A program made the translations under genes and the position numbers. Shown here in pieces: positions 1 to 11,790 of a stretch of 64,000 bases of DNA. Positions within the stretch are counted from its first letter, which is position 1. Each line of letters opens with the position of its first letter. The notes under the pieces were generated by a model. It was not told where the DNA came from and searched no databases. It was given only the letters and a program-made list of their open reading frames with translations. The stretch is from Phanerodontia chrysosporium (lineage: Eukaryota; Basidiomycota; Agaricomycetes; Polyporales; Phanerochaetaceae): assembly GCA_001910725.1 (NCBI GenBank), contig MJGA01000003.1:1984001-2048000 (forward strand). The letters are read 5' to 3'.

Positions 1-87
1 CGTTCAGCTAGGTCGAAGCGCAAGGGCGGTGTCCTTGCGTACCTTCTTTTTGCCGAAAGTCTGGACGGCCTTCACTGTCGATGCCAT
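1..87 (-). CDS. RPS16: 40S ribosomal protein S16 (uS9), first exon, cut by window edge
   Basis: The start codon is at 87-85. The only exon in the window (87-43) encodes MASTVKAVQTFGKKK, the conserved N-terminus of eukaryotic uS9, a small-subunit protein whose C-terminal tail reaches the decoding centre. A GTACGC donor follows at 42, and reading on without splicing gives a stop after 13 codons, so an intron is required. The rest of the gene lies left of the window. It is transcribed divergently from the uL4m gene, with about 390 bp between them. The identification rests on 15 residues, but this stretch is highly diagnostic. Confidence 0.8.
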
Positions 88-475
88 AGTGTCGGTCGAG
101 GGGATGTGCTGAGAGAGTTCAGCGGTGTCTTGAGGCTATGAGAGGACCAAATCAGAATGGTTCACAAGACAGGAATCGCACCAGAGCCAGAGTAGATCCC
201 GAGGTCATCCAAAGTGTCCCGACTGCATCCAGCCTAATCCACCGCTCATTTGACCACCATAGCTTCCCTGCTGCCCTCCTGGACGTCCCTGATGCTCCTT
301 TCGTGAAGCAGAATGGCATACTCACCCCCTCTGAGGTCTTCTGTGGGTTGCGGACGGTGCTTGCTCGACGTCCTTACTTGCGGGCGCCCTCTGTAATCGT
401 GGGAACGCTGAATTCCCAAATTTGGATAGTGCGCTTCCGTGGGCGTCTAAGTCAACCGGTTCCTTCACGCCCACG
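88..475. promoter_or_regulatory. Shared divergent upstream region of RPS16 and uL4m
   Basis: There is no supported gene here. The 388 bp separate two divergent ribosomal-protein genes, one cytosolic and one mitochondrial, and must hold both promoters. I saw no clear TATA box. The open frame at 138-491 has no recognisable domain. Confidence 0.4.
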
Positions 476-1425
476 ATGTTGTCTGCTCTGAGGAGTGCTG
501 CCGGATGGGTATGTAGGTCCAGCTAGTGAGCGAACGCATTCACTAAAATATTGTGGCTCAGACGGCGCAATGCGCGCGGCGGAACTTGGCCACAGCAACT
601 CAGTCGGTCTCCCCACTCGCAGGCCTCCAGCAGACTGGCCAGTCTGCGATGTTAGTGAGGCCGGGTTCGCTCAGTGTTGGTGTTAAAGGTACGGATCGCT
701 TTGATCCATGAATCCGAATAACTGCTCACCGTTGTGCCACGCGTTCAGCGGAGCCTGTCACACCACCACTGTTGCTTCCGATGTCCTCGCTCCTCCGGCC
801 GGAAGAGGGTCAGCAACCTGAAGACATGTTGGTGGAGCTCGACCCCCTTGTATTCTCGCATCCCATCCGTCGCGACATTCTCCACCTCTGTGTTGTTCAC
901 CACCTCGACAGCCTCCGGCAAGGGACAGCGTCTACCAAAACCCGCTCTGAAATTCGTGGTTCTGGGCGAAAGATCCGACCGCAAAAGCGCACCGGAAAGG
1001 CGCGTCTGGGAGACAAGAAGAGTCCTATGCTTCGCGGAGGAGGCGTCGCTTTTGGACCGAAGCCGCGCGACTTCAGCACGAAGCTGCCTCGGAAAGTCAT
1101 TGACATGGGCATGCGCGTAGCACTGAGTGCAAGGGTCAAGGAGCGTGCTTTCGGTGTCGTCGAAAGCCTTGAATGGGGCGAACCGAAGACGCGTAGCCTT
1201 GCGGAGAGGTTGGATGAGCTCTCTTGGGGCAAGACTTTGTTTGTGACTGGTCTCAGCGAGGTCCCAGCCAACCTGGAGAGGGCCAGCAGCAACATTCCCA
1301 TTGTTGACACTGTCACCGCGGAGGAGCTGACGGTCTACGACGCCGTGAAGTGGCCTCGGTTGATTCTCGACCTTGCTGCTGTGGATTGGTTCGAGCAGAC
1401 TCTTGGAAGGCGACAGGTAGAGTAG
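476..1425 (+). CDS. Mitochondrial large-subunit ribosomal protein uL4m
   Basis: Exons 476-508, 562-688 and 749-1425 give 278 residues. The first 30 residues (MLSALRSAAGW, then an R/A/T/S-rich stretch with RRNLATATQS) look like a mitochondrial presequence. The core is ribosomal protein uL4: RRDILHLCVV, then GSGRKIRPQKRTGKARLGDK in the rRNA-binding loop, then a C-terminal Rossmann-like part ending in WFEQTLG. uL4 binds 23S-type rRNA and lines the exit tunnel. The presequence and the spacing of the core indicate the mitochondrial form. Both introns (53 and 60 nt) have good GT-AG borders and keep phase. The N-terminal exons are inferred from splicing logic and the core is seen directly. Confidence 0.85.
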
Positions 1426-1692
1426 ATTTATTGTATTCGGACGGTGTGGCCGTATAATCCACTTGTCATACTTTCTGGATCGCTCGTCGGGCCTCGGCTC
1501 GCATAAATTGTCGAATTTGTTCGCGTCCACGTGACTCATTTGGGCGCGTGGCGTTCCACGCGTCGCCGGGAAAGTTGTGGCAGTTCCCGTCCCTTCTCTT
1601 CCGCCCACCATCCGGGGCCGCAACTGACTCGCACTCCTCCTCTGTACTCTCTGCTCTTTTCTACGTTTTTTCGTCTCCACCTGCATACAACC

Positions 1693-2928
1693 ATGTCTCA
1701 ACAGTCCCAATACCAGGAGGAAGAGGAGGGGGAGCAGACTCCCTCGATCTCAGGACCCATGATGGTCATGAAGTTGCAGGAGGCGGGAATCCATCCACAA
1801 GATCTCAAGAAGCTAATGGATAGCGGTTTGCACACGGTTGAGGCCGTCGCATATACACCAAAGAAGAGCTTGATGACGATCAAGGGCATTTCAGAGCAGA
1901 AGGCGGAGAAGATCCTCGCGGAAGGTGTGCATCCTGTTTCTGCCCTTGCACCGTGTTACGAAATGTCTTTGCAGCTCAGAAAATCATACCACTTGGCTTT
2001 CAGAGCGCAACCGAAGTGCACGCTCGTCGCAACGAACTGGTGCATATTACTACGGGCTCGAAGAACCTTGACGCTCTTCTCGGTGGAGGCATCGAGACAG
2101 GCACGATAACCGAGTTGTTTGGCGAATTCCGCACGGGAAAATCGCAGATATGCCATACACTCGCTGTAACTTGTCAACTGCCCCTGGAGATGGGAGGAGG
2201 CGAGGGCAAGTGTCTGTACATCGATACCGAGGGTACCTTCCGTCCCGTCCGTCTCTTGCATGTCGCTGAGAGGTTGGGGCTGAACGGGGAGGAGGTACTG
2301 GATAATGTGGCCTATGCACGGGCCTACAACGCCGATCACCAGAACCAACTTCTGACCAACGCCAGTGCGCTCATGTCAGAGTCAAGGTGGGTTGATTGTA
2401 TGCACCAAGATGGAGCCACTCTTGACGAGATAGCTGTCTAGGTTCTGCCTCCTCATCGTCGACTCCGTTACCAACCTCTACCGTACTGATTTCAGCGGCC
2501 GTGGCGAACTGTCGGCTCGTCAGATGCACTTGGGAAAATTCCTTAGGACATTGCAGCGCCTTGCAGACGAGGTATGTCTGTCAATCTCTTCGGCTCTGTG
2601 CTGTAGTAATACCCATTGGAACAGTTTGGCGTCGCGGTCGTCATTACCAATCAAGTGATGTCGAACCCGGACGCGTCTGCAGGTCCTTACGCTGGTAATG
2701 ACAAGAAGCCCATCGGTGGCAATATTCTTGCCCATGCATCGACTACTCGGTGAGCTCCAGCCTGGCAAGTTTATCGAGCCCAGCTGACCCGATCGTAGCG
2801 TGCAACTGAAGAAGGGCCGTGCTAATACTCGCCAAGCGAAGATCTACGACTCACCCTGCCTCCCGGAATCGGAGACTATGTTTGCCATCCTGCAAAGCGG
2901 TATCGGCGACCCTGAGGAGGAGACATAG
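1693..2928 (+). CDS. RAD51: RAD51 recombinase
   Basis: Five exons (1693-1924, 1975-2386, 2442-2571, 2625-2749, 2799-2928) encode 342 residues, the usual RAD51 length. The acidic N-terminus is followed by the helix-hairpin-helix DNA-binding domain (about residues 20-80) and the RecA-type ATPase core. Walker A is GEFRTGKS (127-134), the Walker B strand is LLIVD (218-222), and the L1/L2 region has [15 protein letters not shown]. The end [12 protein letters not shown]...GIGDPEEE is typical. The enzyme forms nucleoprotein filaments on single-stranded DNA for homologous recombination. All four introns are 49-55 nt. The gene lies 267 bp downstream of uL4m on the same strand. Nothing in it looks broken. 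Confidence 0.97.
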
Positions 2929-3279
2929 CACACTTCATCTCGCTCTTCGTACTGACCCCAGGGTAAAAGGGGATAACCTCAGACCAAGCAGATACCCGCA
3001 TATGTATTGTTATGTCGCGTGTTCAACACAGGAATGTCTAGCAGCAACGTCTATTATGATCCATATTCTACAATGATCGCGGTGCGAATGTTTGCGACTA
3101 CAATGTGGCTATAGTACCAGTTGAATGGGTGAGGAGTAACCCAGTTGAGTGGGTCATCCCCTCTCGGCACGGTAGTATTGACATCCCCATCCTATATATA
3201 AGGTCATCCGTGTTGAACAAAATTACAACATACCAGAAACAAAGAAAAGGCGACGAATACAAGGGGTGGGTCAATACTT
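2929..3279. other. Convergent 3' intergenic region, no gene seen
   Basis: These 351 bp lie between the ends of RAD51 and the phosphoglycerate dehydrogenase gene. They should hold both 3' untranslated regions. Nothing conserved is recognisable. Confidence 0.4.
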
Positions 3280-4737
3280 TTACACCAGCAGTCTGGTCAA
3301 GATATTTGCGTTGGTCTGGCTGATCTGTTCCCGAAGACGATTGACGTCTTGCGGGCTGACGTCCGAAATATCGGCCATGAGGTAGGCAATGTCTCCCTTC
3401 GAGTCGGAGTACTGCTTGTCGACATTGTACGGAGAGAGGACCTCGTTGACCTGACGCAGTACACCAGGGATGTTGTTGTGAACGTGGCAGATGCGGACGT
3501 TGGTGTCTTGCTCGCCGGGGATTGCGCGCAGGTCAACCTCAGGGAAGTTGACCGCACCGACGGTCGAGCCGTAGTTCAGGTAGCGCGTCAGTGCTGACGA
3601 GACCTCCTCGCCGATCATGCGCTGGGCCTCCTCTGTCGAACCACCAATATGTGGGGTGAGGATAACGTTGGGGATCTGGCGGAGCGTCGTGGCCCAAGAG
3701 TTCAAGGAGTCGTCGAAGGGCGCGCCGTTAGCACCGGGCTCAGCGGGGAAGACGTCAATTGCGGCGCCGGCAAGGTGCTTCGACTGCAGCGCCTCGATGA
3801 GTGCAGGGATATCGACGACCTTGCCCCGCGCGTTGTTGATGAGGTAAGAGCCGCGCTTCATCATCGCAAGCTGCTCCTTCGAAATCATGTTCGTGGTTTC
3901 AGGGAGCTCGGGAACGTGGAGGGTGACGAAGTCAGACTCCTGAAGGAGTGTCTGAAGGGAGTCTACTTGACGGGCCTGACCGAGGGGCATAATATTGATG
4001 ACATCGTGGAAGAGGACGCGCATGCCGAACGCCTCTGCAAGGACGGAAAGCTGCGAGCCAATGTGCCCGTAGCCCACGATGCCCAGGGTCTTGCCGCGGA
4101 CCTCCCAGCAACCCTTGGACTGCTTGTTCCAGATGCCTTGGCGCATCTCCCATCCACGCTCGAAGTATTGACGCGAAAGCGCGACTACCTCGGACATGAC
4201 GAGCTCAGCGACTGAGCGCGAGTTGGAGAAGGGGGAATTGAAGACAGGGATACCGGCCTTCGCGGCAGTGTGCAAGTCGACCTGGTTCGTGCCGATGCAG
4301 AAGCATCCGATGACGAGCAGCTGTTAGGGCGCAACGTGGTCAGGCACGTCTTTACGCGTTCAACACGGCGCACACACCTTCGTGGCGGCTTTAATCACCC
4401 GCTCGGTGATCTTGGTCTTGGAGCGGATACCGATGGCATGGTAGCTGCCGATCTTCTGTACCAGCTCGTCCTCAGACATGGCCTTGGTCGAGTGGTCTAC
4501 GTGGAAGCCCTGCGCCTGGAAAGCCTTGACGGCCTCCTGGCTGATGTTCTCGAGGAGCAGTAACCGGAGGTCTTCATTGTCCACGGGGTGGAGGACCTTT
4601 GGTTGACGGATGGCAAACCCAATAGCCATGGAGTCCTTTCGACGCAGACGATCTTTGAGAGGGGAGGAGGCTGTGGGCGAGACGGACACTGCCGCGGTGT
4701 TGGAGGATCTCTGGGGGATGGTAATGGGGGCACTCAT
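3280..4737 (-). CDS. SER3: D-3-phosphoglycerate dehydrogenase
   Basis: Two exons (4737-4378 and 4320-3280) give 466 residues, matching the yeast Ser3/Ser33 type. The enzyme oxidises 3-phosphoglycerate with NAD to 3-phosphohydroxypyruvate, the first step of serine synthesis, in the cytosol. Seen in the protein: substrate-domain motif CIGTNQVDL just after the splice junction, FNSPFSNSRSVAE, the NAD-binding GIVGYGHIGS (about 200-209), the catalytic-domain stretch NNARGKVVD, IDVFPAEP and HIGGSTEEAQ with the active-site histidine. A C-terminal ACT domain (from about residue 395, starting near NVRICHVHNNIPGVL) is the usual site of serine feedback. The 57-nt intron keeps phase 0. It is divergent from HIS7, with 267 bp between the start codons. 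Confidence 0.95.
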
Positions 4738-5004
4738 CGCGTCGTTTTTAAGGGAGGTCGTGAAGGGGCAGGCGAGGAAATTTCCACTTGGGTGATGACC
4801 ATGACTCGCTCGCCGGACAGATTAAATGTAGGGCTCGAATTCGGAATACGTTTGTGCTAATGAGCACATCATTAGAAGTCTATCCAGTCACGCAGCGATC
4901 GCTACAGCCGATAACAACCCTTTTCTTACCTTTCGTTATCCCGCGCTCTGACTCGAGAGCCAAAACTCGACCTGCCCGACGCTCGTCCATTCTCACCCAC
5001 CACG

Positions 5005-6770
5005 ATGGGTCTCTATTTCCTCGACTACGGCGCAGGCAACGTCCAGAGTCTTGCCAACTCTCTCAAGAAACTTGGCTACGATTTTCAGTGGGTAACCTGT
5101 GCCGATGACTTCCACAAGGCCTCGGTGCGTCTTTCTTACGTGACTAGCCTCCATGCCGCTCACCATCATTCGCGTTCCAGAGTTTGATATTCCCTGGTGT
5201 AGGCGCATTTGGCCAGGCCATTGATGCCCTTGAATCGAAGGGCTTTCTGCAGCCGCTGCGCGACTACATCGCCTCCGGCAAGCCATATTTCGGCATATGC
5301 ATTGGCATGCAGGTGCTCTACCAGTCCTCGGCGGAGAATCCCTCCAGGCGCGGGCTCGGTGTCATCCCTTGTCCCATCGGAGAATTCTCGTCTGCCGACA
5401 AGGCCGTTCCCCACATTGGCTGGAACTCGGTCGACCTGCTCGATTCAGAGGAAAAATCCGACGAAGGCATGTCCAGGTCGTCACATTACTACTTCGTCCA
5501 CTCCTTCCGTGCAGTCTATGACCCGGTCGCCTACCCGGATGCTGCGGAATGGGCACACGGCGTCACGCAATACGGTCAGGAGATCTTTGTGGCGTCCATT
5601 CGCAAGGCCAACGTCTTCTGCACTCAGTTCCACCCTGAGAAGTCTGGGGAAGCGGGCCTGAAGATCATCTCCGCATGGCTCAATGAATCCGAGGTCGATC
5701 GTTCGGTAGCCCCTCCGACTCCCCGTATACCCCGCTCTCCTCGGCCAAAGGACGGCCTAACTAAACGTATCGTGGCCTGCATGGACGTCCGCTCAAATGA
5801 CCAGGGCGATCTGGTCGTGACCAAAGGCGACCAATACGATGTACGGGAGAAGGCCCCTGCTGCGCCGGGCACAATTCAAGCCACTGCTGCCGGCGAGGTC
5901 CGCAACCTGGGCAAGCCTGTCGCGCTTGCAGCACGGTACTACGCGGCAGGTGCCGACGAGCTGTGCCTCATGAACATCACGTCCTTCAGACACTCTCCTC
6001 TCCGTGACCAGCCCATGTTGGCCGTCGTCCGTGCCGCAGCGGAGGAAGTCTTCGTGCCGCTGACGATTGGTGGCGGCATCAAGGACACTGTCGATCCCGA
6101 CGGCACCAAGCGTTCCGCGCTCGAGGTCGCGGGAGCATACTTCCGAGCTGGAGCGGACAAAGTCAGCATCGCCTCCGACGCGGTCCACATCGTCGAGCGG
6201 ATGCGCCAAAAAGCGCGCGAGGCCGGCTTGGACGAGGACTCGGCCGTAGGCGATGGAACGAGCTCGATAGAGACCATCGCCCGGGCGTACGGTCGCCAGG
6301 CTGTGGTCGTTTCGATCGACCCGCGTCGGGTATACGTCGATCTCGACTACGACGGTCCGTACAAGTCGGAGCTCGTGTACGGGAAGCCAGATGGAGAGGA
6401 ACAGGAGCGCGGGAAGGCGTGGTGGTACCAGTGCACTGTCAGTGGTGGGCGCGAGGCGCGCCCTCTCTCGGTCGTGCAACTTGCGCGTGGCGTCGAGAAA
6501 CTTGGTGCGGGCGAGCTGGTCCTCAACAGTATCGATAGAGACGGCACGGGGAAGGGCTTTGACACGGACTTGATCCAGCTCGTGCGCAAGAACGTTCGCA
6601 TACCGATCATTGCGAGTAGCGGCGCAGGATCAGCGGCTCATTTCGTAGAGGTTTTCGAGAAGACGGGCGTAGAGGCTGCGCTGGCTGCAGGCATCTTCCA
6701 TCGCGGCGAGGTACAGATCCCAGAGGTGAAAATCGCACTCTCAAAAGCATCTTTCAACGCACGGATATAA
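5005..6770 (+). CDS. HIS7: Imidazole glycerol phosphate synthase HisHF (bifunctional)
   Basis: Exons 5005-5124 and 5181-6770 encode 569 residues, close to yeast His7. The N-terminal third is a class I glutamine amidotransferase: oxyanion strand FPGVGAFG, nucleophile elbow GICIGMQ with Cys about 80, and TQFHPEKSG carrying the His/Glu pair. The C-terminal part is the HisF cyclase barrel (KRIVACMDVRSNDQGDLV, then GGGIKDT, then SIDRDGTGKGFD and ASSGAGS). The enzyme makes imidazole glycerol phosphate and AICAR, linking histidine and purine pathways. The fused form is the normal fungal arrangement. The single 56-nt intron sits inside the amidotransferase domain. Confidence 0.96.
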
Positions 6771-7300
6771 AGTGTAATATTCCAGTTGAATGTATAGTAA
6801 GTAGCATACAAATTTATAGAACAGAACTACAATGTCGGACACTGGGAGTAACAATTCATGGCGCTTGGTGAGTGTTGTAGAAAGCGCGGAGTGCAAGCTA
6901 GACTAGACGAAGGGTCTCTAGCTGTACAAGACAAGGATCGCTTGCAGAGAGACAAAAAAGGAACAAGTAAATACGAATAGCGCAGGCAGCAGCAGCCCCG
7001 GGTGGATCCGAAGAGGAAGCGAAGTGCGAACAAACGTCCAAATGGTAGGGCATATAATCTACATTCGGCGATGGGGAATCATTGGGGATTTGGAATAGTA
7101 ACTACATGGTGAATCGTTGAGGAAAGGTATGAGAGATCTGGGAAAAGCGGTCTCGAAGGACTACCATGGGAAGCATGCAAACGAGGTGTAGACAAGTGGT
7201 TCACGTCAAATACATACACACCGAGACGCCGAACAACTCGAACAGTACAACAATGTCTCCTCCGTCCAAGCTATTCATAGTCGAACAGCGGTCGTCGTTA
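6771..7300. other. Convergent intergenic region, no gene seen
   Basis: 530 bp between the ends of HIS7 and the Pal1-family gene. Open frames here are short and unlike known proteins. It probably holds the two 3' untranslated regions. Confidence 0.4.
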
Positions 7301-8820
7301 TCATTTGTTGGCAGCCCCGTTGCCCTTGACGACTCCCTTGACTTTCTTGAGAAGACTCGTCTTGCGACCAAGCCCTGCTCCACCTCCATACGACTGATCG
7401 AAGTAGCCGTCCGAACCAGCGTCGGTGGGTGATATGGGAGGGCGTGGCAACGACTTTTCCCTACGGCCAGCCGCAGGCTCCTCGACGTAGACGAATGCTT
7501 CTTCTTCGGGAGAGGGCAGATCCTTGCTCCCCCGTCCACCAAAGCGTCCAAGGAAGGAGTTCTGAGACTTGTGAGTCGGGCGCTGCGCATAAGAAGTGGA
7601 GTTCTCAGCAGAGGTGGGAGGGGAAGGGTCCCTATCCGTCGGATAGTCGTCTGAAAGAGGGGGCACCATCGGGTTGTCTCGCATCTTGCGGATACGATGC
7701 ATGAGCGACTTGGAACGCTTGGGAGCGCCTGGGGATGACGGCCCGTTGGGAGACGTCGGAACTGCGACGCCGTTCACGTCAACCTCACCTTCAGGTACGA
7801 AGATGGGCTGAGGGGGAGGAATGGGGCTACGCTTCGTTGGCTGGCGCTTCGGAGTGGAATCATCGAGGTGCTTGTCCCGCGCCTCACGATCCTTACTGCG
7901 CCGTGTGTTTGTGGTGCCGTGGCGCGAGGCAGGGAAAGTGAATTCGCTGTTCCCCCCTCCAGCGTATCCTCCGCCAGCGGAGAAATCTTCATACGGCTCT
8001 GGTTCGTGAATTCCCCAAGCTTCAGCGATTGCATCATGCTTCTTCTTGGGTGGTTCGTATGGAGTGTAAATTCCGGGAGACGGGTATGGGGACTGGTGAG
8101 AGGGAGGAATCTCGCGGGCGTTGGCAAGAGCGTCTTTATCTTCTTCGGTTGCACTCGTCCATGCAAGCATAGGCGCTCTAGTACGGTGCTTGTTGCGGGA
8201 CGGCGCACAAGCGTCGAAAGGCCCGTCATGGTGGAACACTGGAGAAAGCCCAGGAGAGGGCGTCGATGAGCACGCACACGCACAGCTAGAGAGGTAGACG
8301 GGCACGCACTAGGGCCAACACCGGAGAAATCTAGCCTATCGATGACATCCGCATGTGAGGAGCCTTTCTTGGTGGGTATGGTGCGTTTAACGGCCTTGGC
8401 CTTCTCGACAGTTTGTGCTGCACGTAGGACGGAGTCTTGGGATAGAGAGCGACGGGTGATAGGCTTGGTAGAGGTGGGCCTAGAAGCGCGATGAGTTCTG
8501 AAGCGCGCCTCAACGGGGAAAAGATGGAGTACGCACGGTGCTAGCTGAGTGTTGCTCCTGCCCGTGCGGTTGCGGGGGCTTTCACCAGACTGTCTCGTGA
8601 CAGTGGTGACTTCGGTCGCCATGTTCTGCTTGGGCACAGAACGGGTATTTGCGGACGACTTGGGTGGTATCTTTGGAGGCACTGGGGGCGCACGATTGTC
8701 GCGCTGGGGAGCGTTCCTGGAGAGAGTGGGGACGCCGTAGGAGGAGTAGGAAATGGCTGGAGGGTCGGAGAAGGGGTCAGAGGAGGATCTATGACGGTGG
8801 TGCTGTTTTGAGAGAGCCAT
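7301..8820 (-). CDS. Pal1-family cell morphology protein
   Basis: Exons 8820-8310 and 8238-7301 give 482 residues. The protein is low in complexity, rich in Pro, Ser, Arg and Lys, and opens with DPFSDPP. The Pal1 signature spans the splice junction: SHADVIDRLDFSGVGP, then FHHDGPFDACAPSRN, then RAPMLAW. In fission yeast Pal1 is a cortical protein needed for cylindrical shape and linked to endocytic patches; I infer a similar role. The C-terminus ends in a basic cluster, KKVKGVVKGNGAANK. A further 39-nt segment (8536-8498, GTGCGT...CAG) could be an in-frame intron but is very short, so I kept it as coding. Confidence 0.8.
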
Positions 8821-9284
8821 GTTTTTGTCGGTAGTAGAGAATCAAGCTGCAGACGGAGGTTTGGTTTGCGTCTCACGCCAAGAGATTGATGATCGTGCCT
8901 TGAGGTGGATGATGAATGATGCGCAGGAATATGTGCGGGGTTGACGACGCCGTCGGAAGCGACGACGGGGACTGGGGATGGTGGTGGGCAGGAGAAAGGA
9001 GCGAAAAGAAATGTGCCGTGAGTAGGATATCGGATGTGAGCAGCAGTGGAAGAGGGTGAGAGACCTGGGTGGCCCTCTACAACCGGCCGCGCCAGCTGAC
9101 TAAGCCGCTCTTTTGGGACGAGTCACTTGCCCCGCTGTAAACTCGGACCTCACCAGGGCTCAACATGCCGCATCTGCTTCCGTCACCCAGCGTGTTCAAT
9201 GTGTTCGTTGCACAGCTACCTCTCCATAGCACAGCGTAAACAGTACACAAGGATCGCAGTATACACAGCATCCCCAAACCAACG
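8821..9284. other. Intergenic region upstream of the Pal1-family gene
   Basis: 464 bp between two minus-strand genes. It contains the upstream region of the Pal1 gene and the 3' region of the MetE-like gene. No gene is supported. Confidence 0.35.
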
Positions 9285-11111
9285 TTACTCCAGGATCTTC
9301 TGCGCTGCCTCGACGACCAGGGCCAGCTTTGCCCGTTGTTCCTGCGACACCGCATCAGATAGGGTGCCTCCTGACTGTCCGAAAGCCGTACCTCCTCCGT
9401 GATAGGGTTCCCCTCTGCCACGGACGCAAACCCACATTGCGGACTGATACAAATCCTGTCCAGAGCAACGGATTAGCACCATCTTCCTGCAGCGGCAACG
9501 TGATGCCCGGTCGACGGCATGTATGTGCCCTACGCACTGGTTCAGCGCGTACGCTCTAGAGCGCCTGGGACTGCCCCTCGCGATGCAGTCTGCCGCCTCC
9601 TCGACGGCGTCTTCTAGTTCCTCGATACTCTCGAGCTTCCGTTTCGGAGAAAAGATCAGGACTACCCCACATCGACTATGACGTCTAGGCCTCACCTGCC
9701 CTGTCTTCGTCGTGACGAGGCCAAGTACGACGACCTTGTTCGGTGGGAGATATTTGAGCGGCTCCAAGTCGCCAGCTCGCTCCGTGTCGTACTCCAGCTA
9801 TGAGCGCAGCGGTGGGTTAGCGCGGCCGCAGTCTAGGGATGCTGTGAACATACGTAATAACAATCCACTTTCAATGCGTTGAACAGCTTATGTGCTATGC
9901 GTTCGTAACCTCCTTCGCAGTAGTGCAGGCCCTGACGTCACAAGGAAACGAGTGAGCACCCTACACGCTATTTGGGCACGGTAGTGGGGCAGAAAGCGCG
10001 TCTGCGGTACTTACTCTGTAATTCCCGCGGCAAGTATGAAGACTAACCGTCAAATCTGCAGGTCGGCCCTGCAGGATATCGTTATAGACACCTATGTAAA
10101 TGTCTAACAACCTTTCCCAATCAATGTTGGCCTCTTTCATGCCCTTGATCGTCGAATCAGCGCAGAAAAACGCGAAGGTAGGGTCGTCGAATTGGATATA
10201 GCGACAGCCGAGCGTGTACAAGGCACGAAGTTCTTCTCGGTACGCTTCCACCAAGTCGGCAAAGTATGCATCTGCCTCGCGAAGCACAAATCAGGAAAAC
10301 GCATCTCAGCTAGCCAAAGTGGCAATCATACCATCAGTCGCGTACACGGCAGGGTCGTACGTATCCTCAGAGCCGTGCCGTAAATGCATCCAAGTTGGTC
10401 CGCACACTGTGATCTTGAGCCTATGGAGGGCCTGGCTGGGATTTAGCCGCGGGCGCGATTCTAACGACTCCGTCAAATAATTGTTACCTCAGGTGGGACC
10501 AGGTTTTTCAGATACTCAAAGTCTTTGAGGTAGACGCCTCCTTCGGGCCAGCGTATCCTACTCTGCTGAACGTCATTATCACGGATAACAAAGCAGAGGA
10601 GGAACAACTTACCGTGCAGTATGTGGAAGGCAATTCCTTGTAACCAGCATCGACAAAAAACTTGAGATAGGGCAGGTAGGCCTGATAAAATATGCAGGCT
10701 TAGATGCGGGCTTGCTCCAGTATTGGTGGCAGATCAGTCTCACTTTAAAGGTCTCGATTGGTCCTACATGATGTAAGAGACTGCCTGGCAATGGCATGCA
10801 TCGACTTACGGATGATCGTTGACATGCCGCCGAAGGACTCGAAAACGCCCTCAAAGAAAACACCTCTGCAAATATGATTATCAAGACAAGCCACACCAGG
10901 GCGGCGCGACTTGCCTGCGCATCTCACCATCAGTTATGGTCTCAAGACCGATTGCCTGCTGAAGCCTCACAGCGTCCGCAATGGCAGCATCCTCAGCAGC
11001 CCGGAGCTCCTCTGCCGTGCAGGTGCCGGCCTGGAATTGTGCTCGTTTGTCGAGCAAGGCTATAGGGCGCAAAAGGGAGCCTACATGCTCTGCGCGGAAG
11101 GGAGGGTTCAT
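9285..11111 (-). CDS. UROD/MetE-like protein (methionine synthase II family, C-terminal-domain-like)
   Basis: Twelve exons give 391 residues: 11111-10915, 10865-10810, 10763-10744, 10681-10613, 10565-10488, 10431-10332, 10271-10015, 9931-9854, 9797-9696, 9635-9538, 9455-9392 and 9341-9285. All junctions keep phase. The fold is a single MetE-type barrel: FRAEHVGSLLRP, ETITDGEMRR, GCRYIQFDDPTFAFF, LTVSLHTCRGNYR, YLEYDTERAGDLEPLKYLP and ICISPQCGFAS. The histidine and cysteines match the zinc/thiol site of cobalamin-independent methionine synthase. Such 370-400 residue proteins are common in fungi; their substrate is not established, so I do not call it methionine synthase. Intron 1 (10914-10866) has a GC donor (GCAAGT). 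Alternative in-frame starts lie at 11150 and 11255. Confidence 0.88.
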
Positions 11112-11292
11112 ATGCAGGAACGAGGATGCTTCAGTGGTGTCCGTGAGCATGTTCGCCGCTGCCAGAGTGCTGAACGACGGTCGATACGGCTGGGATAAGG
11201 CCAAACGGGCTCTGAGGTACAGCGGGACCTCGCAGCCTTTTATCATCTCTGTCAATGATGTGCACTCCCTAGCGATCAGCGTGGATTATGGA

Positions 11293-11592
11293 TCACATCC
11301 AGCTTAAGTATAGCGCGAACACAAACAGTGGGTCAATGTTCGCGAGAACATGATCTTGATGCACAGCTATAGCTGGAGCCGTTTTAGCGAGACGAAGACC
11401 CGCAGGAGGGACGAGTAGCACGGCAGAGATCAGTCTTTCCATCTTCCGAGGTAGCGCGAAGAATTCAGCGTGTGGGGAGACACGTCGTGCAATGTTGAGG
11501 GCGAGAGCAGAGACAAAAGCGACCAGAAATGTGAGCACGTCAAGTGCGATATAGAGCCAAGCAGGCGCGTCGAAGCCAAGACTGGGACGATA
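11293..11592 (-). CDS. Possible last exon of an unrecognised membrane protein
   Basis: A 300-nt open stretch follows a good acceptor (CACGTCAG at 11600-11593) and codes for 99 residues with two hydrophobic segments (around WLYIALDVLTFLVAFVSALA, and the last 15 residues ending FVFALYLSWM). An upstream exon could run from an acceptor near 11828 through LQSFMQQHGGVLTLKGVL to a donor at about 11695, which would also be in phase 0. I do not recognise the family. It may be a real small gene divergent from RPL13 or a chance open frame. Confidence 0.3.
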   Translation of the reverse strand, partial: YRPSLGFDAPAWLYIALDVLTFLVAFVSALALNIARRVSPHAEFFALPRKMERLISAVLLVPPAGLRLAKTAPAIAVHQDHVLANIDPLFVFALYLSWM

Positions 11593-11790
11593 CTGACGTG
11601 AGGAAGGATCAATAAGCGTGGTCCAAGGGCAAGGTTGGTCAACCAGCAGGGGCGACGTGACACCGAAGGTGTGATGGTATAGTCACATGTGACATCGTGA
11701 CAGCGCCTGTAGGCGGCGCCGGAGACAACAGCAGCCAGGAGGCATCCGTCAAGACACCCTTCAAGGTCAGTACGCCCCCATGCTGCTGCA

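Noticed and set aside
138..491. 117-codon plus-strand frame between RPS16 and uL4m
   Set aside because: No family resemblance, and its end overlaps the better supported first exon of uL4m in another frame.
745..1710. 321-codon minus-strand open frame
   Set aside because: It is antisense to the clearly conserved uL4m exons and has no recognisable domain; a shadow frame.
8498..8536. 39-nt in-frame intron in the Pal1-family gene
   Set aside because: Borders are good but the length is below every other well-supported intron here; removing or keeping it does not change the frame.
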